A program made the translations under genes and the position numbers. Below, one piece after another: positions 22,658 to 25,274 of a stretch of DNA of 25,274 bases. The notes beneath the pieces were generated by a model. It made no database searches and was not told the DNA's origin. It saw only the letters and a program-made list of their open reading frames with translations. The first letter of the stretch is position 1, and every line of letters begins with the position of its first letter. Origin of the DNA: Microcoleus asticus IPMA8 (GTDB lineage: Bacteria > Cyanobacteriota > Cyanobacteriia > Cyanobacteriales > Microcoleaceae); assembly GCF_013179805.1 (NCBI RefSeq), contig NZ_SRRZ01000116.1:1-25274 (forward strand). Direction: 5' to 3'.

Positions 22658-22760
22658 TATAGCAATCCTAAATCATTTGTGAATTTCTTACTCCCTCCCC
22701 TTGGTAAGGGGAAAGTTGGGGTGGGGTAAAACATTTACGACTCGTGCAAGGATTGCTATA
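22658..22760. mobile_element. MITE-like element with TATAGCAATCCT inverted ends
   Basis: Perfect 12-base terminal inverted repeats (22658-22669 and 22749-22760) enclose about 79 bases. The centre contains a CCCCTT GGT AAGGGG stem and a G-rich GGGGTGGGGT run. It has no coding capacity. The 103-bp size fits a miniature inverted-repeat element; similar sequences are common in cyanobacteria from general knowledge. No clear target duplication beyond TA. Confidence 0.65.
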
Positions 22761-22828
22761 TACAAACGAAGTTTACTTTAAGTGGACTAAGATATAAAGG
22801 GGATATTAAAGCTGTATTATGTGAATCT

Positions 22829-23077
22829 ATGCAGAAGCTCGGTTTGTTTTTATTTATTGTATCTTTTATACCGTGGCTGGCAATCTTGTTTGTTGTGCCC
22901 TTCCTGCCGCTGGACATTACCCAAAAAACTACTTTATCTGTCGTTTTGGCTGTTGGGGCAGAAGTTTGTTTTTGGATTAGCGTGGTGCTGTTGGGCAAAG
23001 AAGTAGTTACCAAATATCGGCGTTATTTGAATCCGCGCTATCTTTGGAAAAAAATCAGAAATTTTAACCGTAGATGA
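22829..23077 (+). CDS. Small two-helix membrane protein (transporter-suffix-domain type)
   Basis: This encodes 82 residues with two hydrophobic segments: LGLFLFIVSFIPWLAILFVV at about 4-23 and a second at about 34-56. A strongly basic tail follows (KYRRYLNPRYLWKKIRNFNRR region). The pattern resembles small proteins annotated as transporter suffix domain, found alone or at the end of transporters. Its position 342 bases after an ABC permease is suggestive but separated by repeats. No ribosome site is visible. Function is unknown. Confidence 0.65.
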   Translation: MQKLGLFLFIVSFIPWLAILFVVPFLPLDITQKTTLSVVLAVGAEVCFWISVVLLGKEVVTKYRRYLNPRYLWKKIRNFNRR

Positions 23078-23137
23078 ACAGGGCTAGACGCCGATAATGA
23101 GCCTGGAAGTTAGTGTTTATCTGCGGTCAAGGTTGAG

Positions 23138-24166
23138 CTATTCGCTGAAAATTTGCAAGCGAATAGAGCGTTCTCCGTCTCCAAAATCCACTTCAATCTT
23201 TTCTCCCGAAAGACTGTCTAAGCATCCCAAAAGCAAGCGCAAATTGGGTGTGCTTGCTCCTGTATCCACGTACAATCTATCTGCCAAACTGCCTAAGCGT
23301 TTCCAAATGGTGTAGAGTTTGACTACTGTTTGTTCTAGCTGTGCGGCTTGTTTTACAACGTCGGCGGTGGTTCCCAAACAGCCGACTCGCAAAGATTCTT
23401 CTAATGCCATTTCCATGTCTAAGTGAGACTGATTGAGAGCTTGCACTTGGGCGGCGGCGTCGAGATATTTTGATAAGTTCTTGGCGTCGGAAGTTAGCTG
23501 TTTGACAGTATCTACGTCTGGATTTTCTGCTACTTCTTTTTGAATTTCGCTTTGGTGAGATGGGGAGAGTTTCTCCATTTCTTTGACTAAAGGAGCGAGG
23601 TAGCGGGAAGGTAGAGAACCGGTAGATGCTTTTTCTTTGACTTCTTCTGGCAATAAATCTGAGTTCATTGCCATCCATTCGTCGGAGAGTTGTTTGACTT
23701 CGCGGCGGGTGATGCGATCGCCACTTGCTGCGGCATCTGTTACCATTTGCTGGACTTCGGGAGATGCTTTGGCGGTTTCTACAAAGGCTCTTTTGCTGAA
23801 GTTTCTAATGGAATTTGGGTCTAAATCTCCTTGCTGGATGAGAGTGTCGGCACTATTAGCTAATTCTATCAAAGAATAGGCTTGACTTTTGCCAATTTCT
23901 CTTTCTTTGAGCCAGTTCAAAAAGCCTGTGCCGCGTCCTTCGCCGCCTTTTTTTTCTCTGTCTCTAACTGTTCGGAGAATGCGTCCCCGCCAAATGTCGG
24001 TTTGCAAGTCGAAGCGATCGCACACTTTCCAGGCATTGTCAACCTGATTTTCAAAGTCAAAGTCTGGTAGTTGTTCGTCTTCGGGGTCTGGTAATTGGAA
24101 GTTGATGTCGGTAAAGCCGTTGAGGGCTTCTGCAAGTTCTGCGGGATTTAGGGGGACTTCAGCCAT
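23138..24166 (-). CDS. Unknown cyanobacterial protein, possible helix-turn-helix
   Basis: This encodes 342 residues from the ATG at 24166. A longer frame from 24289 adds 41 residues of no conserved character, so I prefer the shorter start; no ribosome site supports either. I do not recognise a named family. The N-terminus is acidic (LPDPEDEQLPDFDFENQVD). Residues about 80-165 look like two helix-turn-helix-like units reminiscent of ParB/KorB-type DNA binding (WLKEREIGKSQAYSLIELA, then DRITRREVKQLSDEW). The rest is helical, possibly coiled coil, ending in a beta-like tail. The protein is soluble. A DNA-associated role is a guess. Confidence 0.75.
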   Translation of the reverse strand: MAEVPLNPAELAEALNGFTDINFQLPDPEDEQLPDFDFENQVDNAWKVCDRFDLQTDIWRGRILRTVRDREKKGGEGRGTGFLNWLKEREIGKSQAYSLIELANSADTLIQQGDLDPNSIRNFSKRAFVETAKASPEVQQMVTDAAASGDRITRREVKQLSDEWMAMNSDLLPEEVKEKASTGSLPSRYLAPLVKEMEKLSPSHQSEIQKEVAENPDVDTVKQLTSDAKNLSKYLDAAAQVQALNQSHLDMEMALEESLRVGCLGTTADVVKQAAQLEQTVVKLYTIWKRLGSLADRLYVDTGASTPNLRLLLGCLDSLSGEKIEVDFGDGERSIRLQIFSE

Positions 24167-24289
24167 TAGGAAAAAATTGTGTAGTGCAACAGCCGGTTTA
24201 AGTGGGAATTTGCACGGGTTGACAGTTGAGACGCTACCTGTAGTAGTAAGTGGGGGAATGCTCACCCTACTAATAGAGTTTTTGTGCAA

Positions 24290-24516
24290 GTCATATTATT
24301 ATTGCACGATGGAGGGCGATCGGCGAAAAGATACCCAAAATGACTCCGGGCACGCCCCTGATGGGACTTGATGCGAGTGCTGGCTGTGCGGGGATTGAGT
24401 TAAAGTGAATTAGGAAATTAAAGGAACTAATAAAATGCTGGAAACTACCAAACGTTAGGAGCGCTCTATCCCTTTGTTAGCCTAGAATTGAGAAAATAAG
24501 CTAAAGGAAAAGTGCC
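24290..24516. other. Short gap with decayed features
   Basis: No gene is present. GTGCAA (24283-24288) and TTGCAC (24300-24305) could form a stem near the start side of the unknown gene. A seven-codon frame at 24435-24458, with AAAGGA upstream, looks like the remnant of a gene start. Nothing else is seen. Confidence 0.4.
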
Positions 24517-24714
24517 ATGTTAGAACAAGACACCGCTAATATCATTACGATCGAACCGGGTAAGCGAGGTGGGAAACCTTGTATTCGAGGTATGAGAATT
24601 ACGGTTTATGACGTGTTGGAATATCTCGCTTCTGGGATGAGTTATCAAGAAATATTAGATGATTTTCCCTATCTTACCCAAGAGGATATTTGGGCTTGTT
24701 TGAGTTTTTCTTAA
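24517..24714 (+). CDS. DUF433 (VapB-type antitoxin-like) protein, shortened
   Basis: This encodes 65 residues with the DUF433 fold: ITIEPGKRGGKPCIRGMRIT, VYDVLEYLASGMS, and DFPYLTQEDIWACLSF. Members act as antitoxins beside DUF5615 PIN-like toxins or as small DNA-binding proteins. Related proteins usually continue about ten residues after the ACLSF segment, whereas this one stops abruptly, suggesting a truncated end. The expected toxin gene does not follow. AAAGGA lies about ten bases before the ATG. It may be a functional orphan or a relic. Confidence 0.78.
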   Translation: MLEQDTANIITIEPGKRGGKPCIRGMRITVYDVLEYLASGMSYQEILDDFPYLTQEDIWACLSFS

Positions 24715-24772
24715 ATAGTTATCATATGAGGTTCGGTAATCGCTAATAATGATTGTATACTAAGAGCGTAAG

Positions 24773-24792
24773 GCTCGCGAGCTAGAAGCTCG
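24773..24792. repeat. Overlapping palindromes between the DUF433 and pentapeptide genes
   Basis: GCTCGCGAGC (24773-24782) is a perfect palindrome, and CGAGCT AGA AGCTCG (24778-24792) forms an alternative stem that shares bases with it. The two structures are mutually exclusive in RNA. It is probably a degenerate dispersed repeat. Confidence 0.45.
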
Positions 24793-24846
24793 AACTGTAG
24801 TCGTCATTAATTGACCGGACATAATATTATCTCGCTGCGTGAAATT

Positions 24847-25209
24847 ATGCCCAAAGACTTTTCCGGTAAAAATCTCCGAGGTCACAACTTCAAAGGTCAA
24901 AACCTCACAGGTGCAAAATTCGTCGGTGCAGACATCCGAGGCGCAAACTTCACCGATGCCATCCTCAGAGAAGCTGACTTCACCCGTGCCAAAGCTGGAC
25001 TCCAACAGCGCTGGACAATTTTTTTAGTAACTGTCTCGCTATTTCTATCGGTAATATCGGGATTGATTGCAGGCTTTGCTAGTTTTTGGGTAGCATTTTT
25101 TTTCACTCCAGATGCGATCAAACAGTACACCATTATTCCTGGTGTGCTTGTGTTGATAGTCTTGGCAATCTTCTTTATGGCTACTATAGCGATCGCAAAT
25201 CATTCATAA
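24847..25209 (+). CDS. Short pentapeptide-repeat membrane protein
   Basis: This encodes 120 residues from the ATG at 24847 (an in-frame TTG at 24811 would add 12). Residues about 4-48 are tandem pentapeptides of the A(D/N)LXX type (FSGKNLRGHNFKGQNLTGAK, then FVGADIRGANFTDAI), which fold as a beta helix. Two hydrophobic segments follow, from IFLVTVSLFLSVISGLIAGF and from IIPGVLVLIVLAIFFMATIA. Similar cyanobacterial proteins, as I recall them, continue with a long Ala/Val-rich segment, so this copy may be truncated. Function is unknown. A TCGATCGA...TCGATCGA stem (25211-25230) follows the stop. Confidence 0.7.
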   Translation: MPKDFSGKNLRGHNFKGQNLTGAKFVGADIRGANFTDAILREADFTRAKAGLQQRWTIFLVTVSLFLSVISGLIAGFASFWVAFFFTPDAIKQYTIIPGVLVLIVLAIFFMATIAIANHS

Positions 25210-25274
25210 ATCGATCGAGGGTTCGATCGATCATTAGTTTCATGAGAATGTTGGCTCAAAATCACCAAACTTAT

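Noticed and set aside
24435..24458. Seven-codon frame with a ribosome-site-like AAAGGA
   Set aside because: Too short to support as a gene; probably the remnant of a lost coding sequence.

Overview
The window comes from a cyanobacterium, most likely a filamentous Oscillatoriales-type one such as Microcoleus or Oscillatoria. That lineage is inferred from gene content and repeat style, not from a search. The evidence is the HIP1 octamer GCGATCGC (for example at 1569 and 2676), many seven-base tandem repeats between genes, and cyanobacterial marker genes: alkane biosynthesis (ado, aar), a PII protein under an NtcA-type promoter, and a ribulokinase-like FGGY kinase. I see no rRNA, tRNA, CRISPR array or intact mobile element.

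Layout. Positions 1-800 hold a decayed ISL3-type transposase and a gene scrap. Next come a secreted SIMPL protein (-), a YkvA-like membrane protein (+), the helicase gene pcrA (+), an FGGY sugar kinase (-) and a TerB-like protein (-). Then follow ilvB (acetolactate synthase large subunit with a C-terminal zinc ribbon, -) and an MFS exporter (-). The nitrogen regulator glnB (+) is divergent from the MFS gene. A minus-strand block follows: a PD-(D/E)XK-like protein of unknown function with rdgB, a metallophosphoesterase, and a phosphoglucomutase/phosphomannomutase. The block 15.9-21.2 kb is the hydrocarbon neighbourhood in transcription order ado, aar, accA, SDR, folE. The right end carries a lone sugar-ABC permease, a small two-helix membrane protein, an unknown protein with a possible helix-turn-helix, a shortened DUF433 antitoxin and a short pentapeptide-repeat membrane protein.

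How the genes fit together. AccA helps make malonyl-CoA, fatty acid synthesis gives acyl-ACP, Aar reduces it to fatty aldehyde, and Ado converts that to alkane. PII senses ATP, ADP and 2-oxoglutarate, and in cyanobacteria it is also known to act on acetyl-CoA carboxylase through its biotin carrier subunit, so carbon-nitrogen control and fatty-acid supply sit about 6 kb apart here. The other genes are mostly single housekeeping units.

The most unusual layer is between the genes. Seven heptamer arrays occur, six of which can be written as ATT plus four variable bases. A pair of related inverted ~90 bp repeats flanks ilvB. Several short inverted-repeat elements are present, and a perfect 20-bp palindrome lies at the predicted promoter of the unknown-nuclease/rdgB pair. 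Repeats run into several reading frames and create false N-termini; I corrected the starts of glnB (TTG), folE, the metallophosphoesterase, the SIMPL protein and others accordingly. I found no convincing new multi-gene system; the best leads are the PD-(D/E)XK-like gene with its palindrome and the heptamer arrays.
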